Below, piece by piece: positions 36,461-45,721 of a stretch of 64,000 nucleotides of DNA; positions within the stretch are counted from its first letter, which is position 1; every line of letters begins with the position of its first letter. The stretch is from Arthrobacter sp. SLBN-83 (GTDB taxonomy: Bacteria > Actinomycetota > Actinomycetes > Actinomycetales > Micrococcaceae), in NCBI RefSeq assembly GCF_006715285.1, contig NZ_VFMX01000001.1, forward strand, positions 3,782,001-3,846,000. The letters are read 5' to 3'. Below the pieces are notes generated by a model. That model had not been told where the DNA came from, made no database searches, and worked only from the letters and a program-made list of their open reading frames with translations. Position numbers and translations under genes: made by a program.

Positions 36461-37675
36461 TCAGGACGCGTACGACGGCGGTTCCCACCCGGTTGCCTCA
36501 GCCCACGCGGACATCCGCGGCCAGGCTTCGTCCGTGAACCAGGGTTCCTTGGCGTCGGCGTAGGCCCTGGTGGTGGGCGAACCGGCGTACCGTGCTGCCA
36601 GGTCCGCCTTGTGCTCGGCGTAGAGCTTCAGCGCGGAGGGGTCGTTCCGCAGCCAGTCCCGGAACATCAGGGCGTAACGCCAGCCTGCCGAACCGGCCGC
36701 ACGGACATGGACGTTGACGGCACGGCATGGGTCAGCGTTGGCGTGGAAGCGCTTCAACCATGCCGACCGGTCAGGATCGCCGGGCTTCGGGGTGTCGGCC
36801 TCCACTCCCCGGACGGCTGGAAAGCCTGCCGCAGCAAGCAGCGGGGCAAGCCTTTCCGCAGCTTCGAGATCCGGCACTGCCACCTGCAGGTCGATGACAT
36901 CCTTGGCGGCCAGGCCGGGCACTGAGGTGGATCCGATATGGTCCACCGCCAGGATGAGGTCCGGCGCGGCCGCAGCAATCCGCGCTGCAATCCTGCCTGC
37001 CTCCTGCGCCCACCCTGCGCGGTGCGGCTCCAACACCGCTCCCCCTCGCCGCGGTGCGCGTTTCCCTTCTGCCAGGTAGTGGGCGAACGGCAGCAGGCGC
37101 CCGTCCCAGAGCCCGTCCACCTGGTCCAGCAGCTGCTGCACGGTTCCTGAGTTGTCAAGGACGGCGTCGGCGGCGGCCAGCCGTTCCTCCCTGGTGGCCT
37201 GGGCGGCCATGCGGGACAGCGCGGCCTCCGCGGTCATTCCCCGCAACTCCTGCATGCGGTGCAGCCGCACATCGTCGGGGGCGTCCACTACGACGACCAG
37301 GTGGAAGGCAGCGCCCTGCCCGGTCTCCACCAGAAGGGGAATGTCCTGGACTACCACCGCGTCAGCGGCGGCGGCCGCCGTGATGGCCGCCGCACGGGCA
37401 CGCACCAGGGGATGGACGATGGCGTTCAACGCAGCCAGCCGTTCCGGGTTGCCGAACACCGCCTCGCCGAGCCGGGGCCGGTTGAGCCGTCCCTCGCCGT
37501 CGAGCATCCCTGCGCCAAACTCCGCGACGATGCGCTCCAGGCCCTCGGTCCCGGGCTCAACCACCTCACGGGCCAGGGCATCCGCGTCCACCAACACTGC
37601 GCCGCGTTCCTTCAAACGCGCAGCCACCACCGATTTCCCAGAGGCGATTCCGCCTGTCAATCCGATCTTCAGCAC
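36461..37675 (-). CDS. coaE: Dephospho-CoA kinase fused to a GrpB/UPF0157 domain
   Basis: Catalyses the last step of coenzyme A synthesis. The first 200 or so of 404 residues form CoaE (P-loop GLTGGIASGKSVVA near residue 6, LVDADALAREVV near 28, VVQDIPLLVETG near 107). The rest is a GrpB/UPF0157 nucleotidyltransferase-like domain (DHIGSTSVPGLAAKDVIDLQ near 243). Mycobacterium tuberculosis CoaE has the same extra domain, so the fusion is real. Position between rpsA and uvrB matches the conserved actinobacterial order. Confidence 0.94.
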   Translation of the reverse strand: MLKIGLTGGIASGKSVVAARLKERGAVLVDADALAREVVEPGTEGLERIVAEFGAGMLDGEGRLNRPRLGEAVFGNPERLAALNAIVHPLVRARAAAITAAAAADAVVVQDIPLLVETGQGAAFHLVVVVDAPDDVRLHRMQELRGMTAEAALSRMAAQATREERLAAADAVLDNSGTVQQLLDQVDGLWDGRLLPFAHYLAEGKRAPRRGGAVLEPHRAGWAQEAGRIAARIAAAAPDLILAVDHIGSTSVPGLAAKDVIDLQVAVPDLEAAERLAPLLAAAGFPAVRGVEADTPKPGDPDRSAWLKRFHANADPCRAVNVHVRAAGSAGWRYALMFRDWLRNDPSALKLYAEHKADLAARYAGSPTTRAYADAKEPWFTDEAWPRMSAWAEATGWEPPSYAS

Positions 37676-37734
37676 CCTCCCACCCTAGGGCACGCCTTCC
37701 GGACCCCCGGGGGCCCCGCCTCCCCCGCCTGCGA

Positions 37735-38370
37735 TTACGCTTGTCCCTCGGCGCGGATTCTGATTCCCTGGAGCATCCGCCGGGACATGATGAAGCTTGC
37801 CACCTGCACGGCTTCGACCATGCAGACTGTCCACCATCGACGGTAGGCATACCGCTCCCGCACCAGCAGCCGGGTGGTGCCGTCGGGCAGCGGCCGCAGC
37901 ACGAAGGCCCAGGTGAAGTCGAACGGCCCCGGAGGTGAGTCGGGTGGAACGCGGAAGACCAGGGCGCTTCCAGTGTCAACGCGGGCCACCTGCAGGTCCG
38001 AGGACGCCGCGGGGGCCAGATGGACATGGTCCCCCGCCTGGATGTCCTGCCACTCGTGGTGGATCCGGTCGGTGCTGTGGATGTCGAGGCCCAGGAGGTT
38101 CTCCAGGAAGTCGTAACTGTAGAAACCGCCCCGGCCCTGGCCCATTTGTGCCAGCCAGGGCCATACAGCCTCGGCCGGTGCCCTGACGGTGACCGCACGT
38201 GTGGCCTGCAGGTGGGGGTTGGGCAGGAATTCGTCGCCGGGAAGGGTGCCGACGGTCTCGGCGTCAGTTGCACCCCAGCGCAGGTAGTGCCTCCGGAACC
38301 AGGCAGCCGATGCCGCCGCCCCTGCCAGCGCCGCTGCCGGGGCGGCAAGCTGCCGGAATTTTCGTGACAT
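37735..38370 (-). CDS. SRPBCC-like membrane-anchored protein of unknown function
   Basis: A 211-residue protein with one N-terminal hydrophobic segment (about residues 7-25, Ala-rich) followed by a START/SRPBCC-like fold region: AVTVRAPAEAVWPWLAQMGQGRGGFYSYDFLENLLG near residues 57-92. Such folds bind hydrophobic ligands. Start ATG at 38370 is chosen over 38421 because it gives a clean anchor segment. It lies 59 bases before coaE in the same direction. No specific function can be assigned. Confidence 0.75.
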   Translation of the reverse strand: MSRKFRQLAAPAAALAGAAASAAWFRRHYLRWGATDAETVGTLPGDEFLPNPHLQATRAVTVRAPAEAVWPWLAQMGQGRGGFYSYDFLENLLGLDIHSTDRIHHEWQDIQAGDHVHLAPAASSDLQVARVDTGSALVFRVPPDSPPGPFDFTWAFVLRPLPDGTTRLLVRERYAYRRWWTVCMVEAVQVASFIMSRRMLQGIRIRAEGQA

Positions 38371-38411
38371 GGGTCGATTTTCCAGGCGGCCGCCTGCGCT
38401 GTCATGGGCCG

Positions 38412-38440
38412 TTAGCCCCAACGTGCTTCTCCACTAGACT
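38412..38440 (+). promoter_or_regulatory. Promoter of the YigZ/IMPACT gene (leaderless type)
   Basis: TTAGCC (38412-38417), a 17-base spacer and TAGACT (38435-38440) end 6 bases before the GTG start. The -10 sequence is identical to that of uvrC. Confidence 0.55.
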
Positions 38441-38446
38441 GAAGCG

Positions 38447-39157
38447 GTGTTGAACCCGGCGGACCCACCACAGGACACGGACAGCCGGGCCACTACCTAC
38501 ACCACCCTGGCAGCGGGGCCGGACTACCGGCACGAGCTCGAGGTCAAGCGTTCCAGGTTCATCACCGTGCTCCGCCGGACCGGCACCGAGGACGAAGCCC
38601 GCGACCTGGTGGCAGGCCTGCGCCGCGAGTTCCATGATGCCCGCCACCATTGCTCCGCGTTTGTCATTGGCCCCGACCGGACTGTCCAGCGGTCCAGCGA
38701 TGACGGCGAACCTGCGGGTACCGCCGGCACCCCCATGCTCGAAGCCCTCCTGAAGAGGGAAACCGCTCCCGGGGTGACGGACCTCAGCGACGTCAGTGCC
38801 GTCGTCGTGCGTTACTTTGGCGGGGTCCTGCTCGGGGCAGGCGGGCTGGTGCGGGCATACTCTGAATCAGTTTCGGCGTCCCTGGAGCGTGCACCGCTGG
38901 TCAGGCGCAGCCGGCGGCGCATTTGTTCCACTGCAGTGCCGCACGCAGCAGCAGGGCGGCTCGAAAATGAACTGCGGGCCGCCGGCATGGTCATGGCGCA
39001 CACTACCTACCAGGACCGGCATACCGTGCTGCGGGTTGCCGTGTCCGACGACGCTGACGCCATCGCTGCCGCGTCCGACCGCATCCTGCAGCTCACGGCA
39101 GGGTCGGCCACGCTGACTCCCGGCGGAACGGAATGGGTGGATGAACCCCTCGGCTGA
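38447..39157 (+). CDS. YigZ/IMPACT family protein
   Basis: A 236-residue protein of the UPF0029 (IMPACT) family, related in fold to ribosomal S5 domain 2. Characteristic segments: HELEVKRSRFITVL near residue 29, HHCSAFVIG near 68, SDDGEPAGTAGTPMLEALL near 83 and VVVRYFGGVLLGAGGLVRAYS near 110. The molecular role in bacteria is unknown; eukaryotic IMPACT regulates GCN2. Start GTG at 38447 appears leaderless. It overlaps the next gene by 17 bases. Confidence 0.88.
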   Translation: MLNPADPPQDTDSRATTYTTLAAGPDYRHELEVKRSRFITVLRRTGTEDEARDLVAGLRREFHDARHHCSAFVIGPDRTVQRSSDDGEPAGTAGTPMLEALLKRETAPGVTDLSDVSAVVVRYFGGVLLGAGGLVRAYSESVSASLERAPLVRRSRRRICSTAVPHAAAGRLENELRAAGMVMAHTTYQDRHTVLRVAVSDDADAIAAASDRILQLTAGSATLTPGGTEWVDEPLG

Positions 39158-39638
39158 CGTGACCCTCGTGGACATTGACCGGGAAATGGCGGACCAACTG
39201 CTCGAGCTGGCCAAGCGTGACGCCTCGCCCGATGAGGTGGCGCCACCGCTGGGCGGCCCCGGCTGGAACCTCGAGCGGACCGCCTGGTTCTTCAGCTACC
39301 ATCGCGCTGCGGCCGGCGGACTGGACGGCCCCGCGGCGGAAAAGTCCTGGGCTGTCTTCAGCGGCGGCCACATTGCCGGTGCCGTGCGCCTCAAGCGCGA
39401 CCCTGAGGCCGGCATCCCGTCGGCGGAAACCGGCATCTGGCTTGGCCGCAGCTTCCGTTCCCGGGGTGTCGGCAGCGCCGCCCTGGACCTGGTGCTGGCG
39501 GAAGCCCGGCGGGCGGGCCTGAAACGCGTCACTGCCCGCACCCTCGTGGGAAACAAGGGCGCGCAGCGGCTGTTGGCGGCCGCCGGGGCGGAACTGACGC
39601 ACGATGACGGCACTGTCCTGGCCGTCGTCGAGCTCTAG
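39141..39638 (+). CDS. GNAT family N-acetyltransferase
   Basis: A 165-residue acetyltransferase of the RimJ/RimL-like group. The acetyl-CoA loop is IWLGRSFRSRGVGSAALDLVL (near residue 99), followed by ARTLVGNKGAQRLLAAAGAEL near 132, typical of this fold. It starts inside the end of the IMPACT gene, so the two are cotranscribed. Substrate unknown. Confidence 0.85.
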   Translation: MNPSADVTLVDIDREMADQLLELAKRDASPDEVAPPLGGPGWNLERTAWFFSYHRAAAGGLDGPAAEKSWAVFSGGHIAGAVRLKRDPEAGIPSAETGIWLGRSFRSRGVGSAALDLVLAEARRAGLKRVTARTLVGNKGAQRLLAAAGAELTHDDGTVLAVVEL

Positions 39639-39707
39639 CGCCGGCACGCCGGAAATACCTTGCGGGGTGACTGACGCATTTCCTGCAGTGCCCAGCGCCT
39701 TAAACCA

Positions 39708-39740
39708 ACAGACCCCCTGCCTTGTGGGCAGGGGGTCTGT
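39708..39740. terminator. Terminator between the GNAT gene and rpsA
   Basis: A perfect 14-bp stem (39708-39721 with 39727-39740) with a 5-base loop between convergent genes. On the minus strand the tail is TTGGTTTAAGG. It probably serves rpsA and may act in both directions. Confidence 0.85.
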
Positions 39741-39773
39741 CGCTGTCAGCCCGGAAGTCCGGGCCGGCGGCAA

Positions 39774-41249
39774 TTAGTTGCCGGTCAGCTTCTCACGCAG
39801 GGCAGCAAGTGCCTCGTCCGAGGCCAGGGTGCCGGCACCGGAATCGGTGGCAGCAGGCTCGGAGGAGTAGCTGGTAGCGCCGGAATCGCTGTCACCGGAC
39901 GTTGCAGCTGCAGCGTCGTCGGCAGCGTGCTGGGCAACCTGCTTCTTGTGTGCTTCCCAACGGGCCTGGGCGTCAGCGTACTGCTGCTCCCAAGCTGCGC
40001 GCTGGTTCTCGTAGCCCTCGAGCCATTCGTTGGACTCGGGGTCGAAGCCCTCGGGGTACTTGTAGTTGCCCTCTTCGTCGTACTCTGCGGCCATGCCGTA
40101 CAGGGCGGGATCGAATTCGGTGCTGTCGGCGTCGACGCCCTCGTTGGCCTGCTTGAGGGACAGCGAGATGCGGCGGCGTTCCAGGTCGATGTCGATGACC
40201 TTGACGAACAGTTCGTCGCCAACGGAGACAACCTGCTCGGCCAGTTCGACGTGGCGCACGGCGAGTTCGGAGATGTGGACCAGGCCTTCGATGCCGTCTT
40301 CGACGCGGACGAACGCACCGAACGGAACCAGCTTGGTGACCTTACCCGGAACAACCTGGCCCAGGGCGTGGGTGCGGGCGAAGGTCTGCCACGGATCTTC
40401 CTGCGTAGCCTTGAGCGACAGGGAGACGCGCTCGCGGTCCAGGTCGACCTCGAGGACCTCGACGGTGACTTCCTGGCCAACTTCGACAACCTCGGACGGG
40501 TGGTCGATGTGCTTCCAGGACAGCTCGGAAACGTGAACCAGGCCGTCTACGCCGCCCAGGTCCACGAAGGCACCGAAGTTGACGATGGAGGAAACGACGC
40601 CGGGACGGACCTGGCCCTTTTCCAGCTTGTTGAGGAAGGTGGAGCGGACCTCGGACTGGGTCTGCTCGAGCCATGCACGGCGGGACAGGACCACGTTGTT
40701 GCGGTTCTTGTCCAGTTCGATGATCTTGGCTTCGATCTGCTGGCCGATGTACGGAGCCAGGTCGCGCACGCGGCGCATCTCGACCAGGGATGCGGGCAGG
40801 AAGCCGCGCAGGCCGATGTCGAGGATAAGACCACCCTTGACAACCTCGATGACGGTACCGGTGACGACGCCGTCTTCTTCCTTGACCTTCTCGATGTCGC
40901 CCCAGGCACGCTCGTACTGAGCACGCTTCTTGGAGAGGATCAGACGGCCTTCTTTGTCTTCCTTGGTGAGCACCAGGGCTTCGACCTGATCGCCAACGGA
41001 GACAACGTCCCCAGGGTCAACGTCGTGCTTGATGGACAGCTCGCGGGAGGGGATGACACCTTCGGTCTTGTAACCGATGTCGAGCAGGACTTCATCGCGG
41101 TCGACCTTGACGACGGTACCTTCGACGAGATCTCCGTCGTTGAAGTACTTGATGGTGGCGTCGACAGCTGCGAGGAAGTCCTCAGCGGTACCGATGTCGT
41201 TAATGGCGACCTGCGGGGTACCGGGCTTCTCGGTGGAGGTGATGGTCAT
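39774..41249 (-). CDS. rpsA: 30S ribosomal protein S1
   Basis: RNA-binding ribosomal protein that helps mRNA reach the 30S subunit. The 491-residue protein carries four S1 repeats: LVEGTVVKVDRDEVLLDIGYKTEGVIP near residue 40, then repeats near 125, 210 (GVVSSIVNFGAFVDLGGVDGLVHVSELSW) and 298. A less ordered acidic, Gln/Ala-rich C-terminal tail follows. Four repeats rather than the six of E. coli is normal for Actinobacteria. It is transcribed from a strong promoter about 180 bases upstream and ends at a strong terminator. Confidence 0.97.
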   Translation of the reverse strand: MTITSTEKPGTPQVAINDIGTAEDFLAAVDATIKYFNDGDLVEGTVVKVDRDEVLLDIGYKTEGVIPSRELSIKHDVDPGDVVSVGDQVEALVLTKEDKEGRLILSKKRAQYERAWGDIEKVKEEDGVVTGTVIEVVKGGLILDIGLRGFLPASLVEMRRVRDLAPYIGQQIEAKIIELDKNRNNVVLSRRAWLEQTQSEVRSTFLNKLEKGQVRPGVVSSIVNFGAFVDLGGVDGLVHVSELSWKHIDHPSEVVEVGQEVTVEVLEVDLDRERVSLSLKATQEDPWQTFARTHALGQVVPGKVTKLVPFGAFVRVEDGIEGLVHISELAVRHVELAEQVVSVGDELFVKVIDIDLERRRISLSLKQANEGVDADSTEFDPALYGMAAEYDEEGNYKYPEGFDPESNEWLEGYENQRAAWEQQYADAQARWEAHKKQVAQHAADDAAAATSGDSDSGATSYSSEPAATDSGAGTLASDEALAALREKLTGN

Positions 41250-41432
41250 GTAGTAGGGGCTCCGTTGTGGATAGTTAGTCGGTCAGGCAAAACCAGCGCG
41301 CCCGCGTCATGGAACGCAGGCGCGATTCGCGGTGAATCCGAACGGATCCTCCGGGTCATCCTGATTTGTGGATTGCTTTTCAATGCCGCCCCTGGGGAGC
41401 AGCAAGTGCGTGCACGTGGTACACGCCCGTTT

Positions 41433-41462
41433 ATTCTAGTCGCTGCCGGCAACGCGGGTCAA
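41433..41462 (-). promoter_or_regulatory. rpsA promoter
   Basis: On the minus strand TTGACC (41462-41457), an 18-base spacer and TAGAAT (41438-41433) form a good sigma-70-type promoter. Transcription would begin near 41426 and give a leader of about 180 bases, with no ORF that I trust, before rpsA. Confidence 0.75.
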
Positions 41463-41488
41463 AGCGGGAGCGAGGCAGGGGCGGGCGC

Positions 41489-42784
41489 CTAGAAGTGCGT
41501 CAGGCAGTGCGTGGGCCGCTCCACCGCGAACATCTGCTGCGCTTTGAAGGCTGCACCCGAAGTTGCCTCGCAGACCGCGCCTGCCGCCTTCAGGGTGACG
41601 GGGCTGATCCCGCCGAGGTAGATGGAGGACAGTGCCGAGACGTCCAGTCTCAGGTCGGCTTTCCCCGCTGATACGCGTTCGACGACGCCCTGGCCGCCTT
41701 GGACGTTGAGGGCAAAGGTTCCAGCGGTGAGGCCAAGCGGGTCCGCCACCTCGAGGACCAGCCGTCCGTCCGCAGGGTAGTGCCGGGCGGCCAGCGCCTG
41801 CGGGACGTCCAGGATGCGGAGCCAAAGCATGTCGCGGCTGTCCGACGCGTCGATGCAGCGCGGGTCCGCCAGCGCCCAGGCCAGGGGATCATCCACGGGG
41901 GCCTCGTTCCAGGACACCCGTTCCACGAGGTCGATGGCCGCGAGGTACTGCCAAAGTTCGAGGTAGGCGTGGTCGGTTGCGGCAACCAGGTCAACCACCT
42001 CCACCGTGGCGGGCGTGGTGTCCCAGCCGGCGAACTTGTAGGAGACGTAGCCGTCCACGCCGCCGTCCGCGCCGTAGTGCAGCGCCGCCTTGATGGCCGG
42101 GTCCTCCTTGCCATCACGGCCCAGCGTCCCCGATGCCAGGAGCCGGTACCACTCCTGGCGCCCGAGGGAGCCCGGGGTGTGGCGATGAACGCGGTCGAAG
42201 ACTTTGGGGGCAACGTCGAGCAGGACTTTGGGGTCCGCCACCTCCACGGTCCCCGTAGCCTGGTGGTGCAGGTTGAACCGGGCCGTGGTGTCCACCTTCA
42301 CAGTCCGCTCCAGGCTGGCCACGCCGTAACCGAAGCGCCCGTAAATGCTTCCCTCGGAGGCGGTCAGGGCGGCCACCGCGATGCCGTCATCCTTGGCTGC
42401 CTGCAGGTCCCCGGTCATCATGCGGCGCAGCAGGCCGCGCCGGCGGTGCGAGGTCCGCACGGTGACCGCCGTGACCATCTGGGCCTCGAGCATCCTGCCA
42501 AAACCGATGTTGAGGGTTTTCCGCAACGTCCCGAAGGTGGCCACGGGCACCTCGGCCGGGAGCGAGTGCTGCGCCGGCGTTCCGGTCTGGTAGGCGCCGG
42601 TAAAAATCCTGCCATCGGCCTCGTAGGTGGCCATGGACTGCGCCACGTGCTCGGGGGTGCGGGTGGAATCGTGGAAACCGAAACCTACCGCCCTCCCCCA
42701 GGCCTCGGCTTCGGCGTACCCGTCCTTGCCTTTGGAAACAGCAGGAAAGCGCCGGATTTCATAGTTTCCGCTCAGATCACCCAT
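41489..42784 (-). CDS. Eis-family GNAT N-acetyltransferase
   Basis: A 431-residue protein matching the mycobacterial Eis (enhanced intracellular survival) family: two GNAT-like domains and a sterol-carrier-protein-like C-terminal domain. The acetyl-CoA loop is AVTVRTSHRRRGLLRRMM near residue 106, and SIYGRFGYGVAS follows near 147. The protein ends in Phe, and in Eis the terminal carboxylate takes part in catalysis. Eis can acetylate aminoglycosides and host proteins; in a soil-type bacterium the natural substrate is unknown. The ATG is 7 bases after a TAGGCT box. Confidence 0.88.
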   Translation of the reverse strand: MGDLSGNYEIRRFPAVSKGKDGYAEAEAWGRAVGFGFHDSTRTPEHVAQSMATYEADGRIFTGAYQTGTPAQHSLPAEVPVATFGTLRKTLNIGFGRMLEAQMVTAVTVRTSHRRRGLLRRMMTGDLQAAKDDGIAVAALTASEGSIYGRFGYGVASLERTVKVDTTARFNLHHQATGTVEVADPKVLLDVAPKVFDRVHRHTPGSLGRQEWYRLLASGTLGRDGKEDPAIKAALHYGADGGVDGYVSYKFAGWDTTPATVEVVDLVAATDHAYLELWQYLAAIDLVERVSWNEAPVDDPLAWALADPRCIDASDSRDMLWLRILDVPQALAARHYPADGRLVLEVADPLGLTAGTFALNVQGGQGVVERVSAGKADLRLDVSALSSIYLGGISPVTLKAAGAVCEATSGAAFKAQQMFAVERPTHCLTHF

Positions 42785-42791
42785 TTACCCG

Positions 42792-42797
42792 AGCCTA
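42792..42797 (-). promoter_or_regulatory. Possible -10 box of the Eis-like gene
   Basis: TAGGCT on the minus strand lies 7 bases before the ATG at 42784, close to the leaderless arrangement. Confidence 0.4.
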
Positions 42798-42823
42798 GCC
42801 AATGGATCCGGCGCCTGACCAGC

Positions 42824-42849
42824 AAAAACGCTGCGGCATCTCCGCAGCG
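42824..42849 (-). terminator. Rho-independent terminator after polA
   Basis: An 8-bp stem (42829-42836 with 42842-42849) with a 5-base loop is followed on the minus strand by five T residues (42828-42824). It begins 13 bases past the polA stop. Confidence 0.85.
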
Positions 42850-42861
42850 CCCGCGGCGGAC

Positions 42862-45702
42862 CTAGTGGCCGGCGTCGTACCAGCTGGGTCCGACGCCGAT
42901 CTGGACTTCCAGGGGAACGCTGAGGTCGGCCGCGGCAGCCATCTGCTCGGTCACCAGTTTCTCCACGGCAGCCCGCTCCCCCGCAGCCACCTCAAGGACC
43001 AGTTCGTCATGGACCTGGAGCAGCATGCGGGACTTCAGCCCCTGGGCCTGCAGTTCGGCGTGGACTCCCAGCATGGCGCGCTTGATGATGTCCGCGGCAG
43101 AGCCCTGGATGGGGCTGTTCAGTGCGATGCGTTCAGCATTCTCACGCAATTGCCGGTCGGTGCTGGTGAGGTCCGGCAGGTAGCGGCGGCGTCCCTCGAT
43201 GGTGGCCGTGTACCCATCCACCCTGGCCTGGTCCACCACGCCCCGGAGGTAATCGCGGACGGCGCCGAAGCGGTCGAAGTAGTCCTTCATGAGGGTGCGG
43301 GCCTCATCAACGGAAATTTCGAGCTGCTTGGACAGGCCGAAGGAGGTCAATCCGTAGGCAAGACCGTAGGACATGGCCTTGACCTTGGAGCGCATGGCGC
43401 TGGTGACCTGGTCCGTGGGAACGTGGAAGATGTTGGAGCCGACGAACCGGTGCAGGTCCTCGCCGTCCTTGTACGCCTGGATCAGCCCCGCGTCTCCGGA
43501 GAGGTGGGCCATGATGCGCATCTCGATCTGCGAGTAGTCGGCGGACAGGAGGCATTCGTAGCCGTCGCTGACGACGAAGATGCCGCGGACCCGCCGGCCT
43601 TCCTCACTGCGGATGGGGATGTTCTGCAGGTTGGGGTTGTTGGATGAGATCCGGCCCGTGGCGGCCACGTTTTGCGCGTAGGTGGTGTGGATGCGGCCGT
43701 CCTCCGCCACGGATTTCTTCAGCGACTCGATCATCTGCCGCAGCTTGGCGGCCTCACGGTGCGCCATGAGCTGGACCAGGAACTCGTGGCCGGTCTTTTC
43801 CAGGAGGTTCTTCAGCGACGCGGCGTCCGTGGTGTAGCCGGACTTGATCTTCTTGGTCTTTGGCAGCTGCAGTTCCTCGAACAGGACGGTCTGCAGCTGT
43901 TTGGGCGAGCCCAGGTTCACCTCGTGCCCAATGGCGGCGAAGGCCTGATCCTGGGCCTGGTCGATCACACGGGCCAGATCGGCGAGTTGATCGTCCATCT
44001 TGTCCATGTCGATGGCGATGCCCGCGAGTTCCATGTCCGCCAGGACGCGGCTGACCGGCAGCTCAAGGGTGGACAGCAGTTCCTCTCCCTTGCGGCTCTT
44101 GAGTTCGTCCTCGAAGTAGCGGCTCAGGGCCAGCACGACCGCACCTGCCTGGACCAGGGAATCGGCGGCGGCGGTGTCTTCGCCGTCGAAGGACAGCTCC
44201 AGCTGCCCCGCTTTGGCCGTGGCCGCGGGAATGCCCACATTGAGGTGGTGCTGGGCGAGCTCGGCGAGTTCGTAGGTGCGGCGGTCGGGCTGTATGAGGT
44301 AGCCGGAAATGGAGGTGTCGTCCACCACGCCTTCCAGCTCCAGGCCGCGGGCCGTCAGCGCCTTGAGCGCGGCCTTGAAGCCGTGCATGACCTTGGGCGC
44401 TTCGGGATCGCGCAGCCATGCCGCGAGCACGTTCTCGGTCTCCGCGTCCTGGCCTGACAGGTCGACGTAGACCGCGGCGTCGCCACGGACGATGGCCACC
44501 GCAGCGGCGTCCTCGCCGATGCGGCCCGGGACGAGGTCGACGGCGAGGGCGGAACGCTGCCCTGCCCCTGCAGCCAGGAAGGCGGCCAGCTCAGCGGCAT
44601 CGGCAGGAACCGTGTAGTCAGGGGTGTCGATGCTCTCGCGTTCGGCAGCGGGGGCGTCCGCGTCACCATACAGGGCGAAAAGGCGGCCGCGGATGGCCTT
44701 GAACTCAAGCTGGTCGAAGAGGTCCTCCATGGCCGCCTGGTCAGGGCGGGGCTGGTGGAGGTCCTCCAGAGTGACGGGGAGGTTGAGGTCGGTGTGGAGT
44801 TGGTTCAGCCGCCGGTTGCGCTTGACGTTCTCGATGTTCTCCCGGAGGGCGTCACCCACCTTCCCGCCAATGGAGTCGAGGTGTTCCAGGACGCCTTCCA
44901 GGCCGCCGTACTGGTTGATCCACTTGGCCGCCGTCTTGGGGCCGACGCCTGGCACGCCCGGGAGGTTGTCCGCCGTCTCCCCCACGAGCGCTGCGAGGTC
45001 GGAGTAGCGGGACGGGCTGACGAAGTACTTCGCTTCGATGGCTGCGGCGTCCATCCGGGGGATGTCACTGACGCCCTTCCGCGGGTACAGCACGAAAACG
45101 TTGTCCGTGATCAGCTGGAAGGCGTCCCGGTCACCCGAGACAAGCAGCACTTCGAAACCCGCCCTTTCCCCCATGGCAGCAAGAGTGGCCAGGATGTCGT
45201 CGGCCTCGTAGCCGGGCATCTTGATCGTCTTGATGCCCCAGGCCTCCATGACCTGGGCGATGAGGTCGATCTGGCCGCTCATCTCGCGGGGAGTTTCGTT
45301 CCGGCCGCCCTTGTATTCGCTGTACTCGGTCTTCCGGTGGGTGGATTCGTCGGAGACGTCGAACGCCACTGCGATATGGGTGGGCTGCTGCTCCTTGATG
45401 AGGTTGATCAGCATTGAGGTGAAGCCGTGGATGGCATTGGTGTGCTGGCCGTTGGAGGTGGAGAACTTGTCCGCCGGCAGGGCGAAGAAGGCACGGAACG
45501 CCATGGAGTGGCCGTCAAGCACCAGCAGCCGCGGCTGGTCGGTAATGGGAATGACGGGCGCTTCGGTAGCTGAAACAGACCCTCCGGCAGCGGGGGCGGC
45601 GCTCTTGGCAGCAGGCTTTGGGGCGGCGGAGCGGGGCTGGGCGGCAGCCCCCTCATCGATGGCCGGGGACGGGAAAGGAGCCGGTTTGGTTGTTTCACTC
45701 AC
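42862..45702 (-). CDS. polA: DNA polymerase I
   Basis: Fills gaps and removes RNA primers in replication and repair. The 946-residue protein has a disordered Ala/Pro-rich N-terminus, a 5'-nuclease domain (LLVLDGHSMAFRAFFAL near residue 58, GYEADDILATLAA near 165), a central 3'-5' exonuclease-like domain lacking the usual acidic residues, and the polymerase domain (LLSADYSQIEMRIMAHLSGD near 715, MLLQVHDELVLEV near 893). Loss of proofreading residues is normal in Actinobacteria. I chose GTG at 45702; the in-frame ATG at 45723 would overlap the divergent gene. Terminator follows. Confidence 0.95.
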   Translation of the reverse strand: MSETTKPAPFPSPAIDEGAAAQPRSAAPKPAAKSAAPAAGGSVSATEAPVIPITDQPRLLVLDGHSMAFRAFFALPADKFSTSNGQHTNAIHGFTSMLINLIKEQQPTHIAVAFDVSDESTHRKTEYSEYKGGRNETPREMSGQIDLIAQVMEAWGIKTIKMPGYEADDILATLAAMGERAGFEVLLVSGDRDAFQLITDNVFVLYPRKGVSDIPRMDAAAIEAKYFVSPSRYSDLAALVGETADNLPGVPGVGPKTAAKWINQYGGLEGVLEHLDSIGGKVGDALRENIENVKRNRRLNQLHTDLNLPVTLEDLHQPRPDQAAMEDLFDQLEFKAIRGRLFALYGDADAPAAERESIDTPDYTVPADAAELAAFLAAGAGQRSALAVDLVPGRIGEDAAAVAIVRGDAAVYVDLSGQDAETENVLAAWLRDPEAPKVMHGFKAALKALTARGLELEGVVDDTSISGYLIQPDRRTYELAELAQHHLNVGIPAATAKAGQLELSFDGEDTAAADSLVQAGAVVLALSRYFEDELKSRKGEELLSTLELPVSRVLADMELAGIAIDMDKMDDQLADLARVIDQAQDQAFAAIGHEVNLGSPKQLQTVLFEELQLPKTKKIKSGYTTDAASLKNLLEKTGHEFLVQLMAHREAAKLRQMIESLKKSVAEDGRIHTTYAQNVAATGRISSNNPNLQNIPIRSEEGRRVRGIFVVSDGYECLLSADYSQIEMRIMAHLSGDAGLIQAYKDGEDLHRFVGSNIFHVPTDQVTSAMRSKVKAMSYGLAYGLTSFGLSKQLEISVDEARTLMKDYFDRFGAVRDYLRGVVDQARVDGYTATIEGRRRYLPDLTSTDRQLRENAERIALNSPIQGSAADIIKRAMLGVHAELQAQGLKSRMLLQVHDELVLEVAAGERAAVEKLVTEQMAAAADLSVPLEVQIGVGPSWYDAGH

Positions 45703-45709
45703 AGGTGCC

Positions 45710-45715
45710 AGCCTA
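45710..45715 (-). promoter_or_regulatory. Possible -10 box of polA
   Basis: TAGGCT on the minus strand lies 7 bases before the GTG at 45702. It falls within the 19 bases separating polA from the divergent thioesterase gene. Confidence 0.4.
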
Positions 45716-45721
45716 GTTGCC

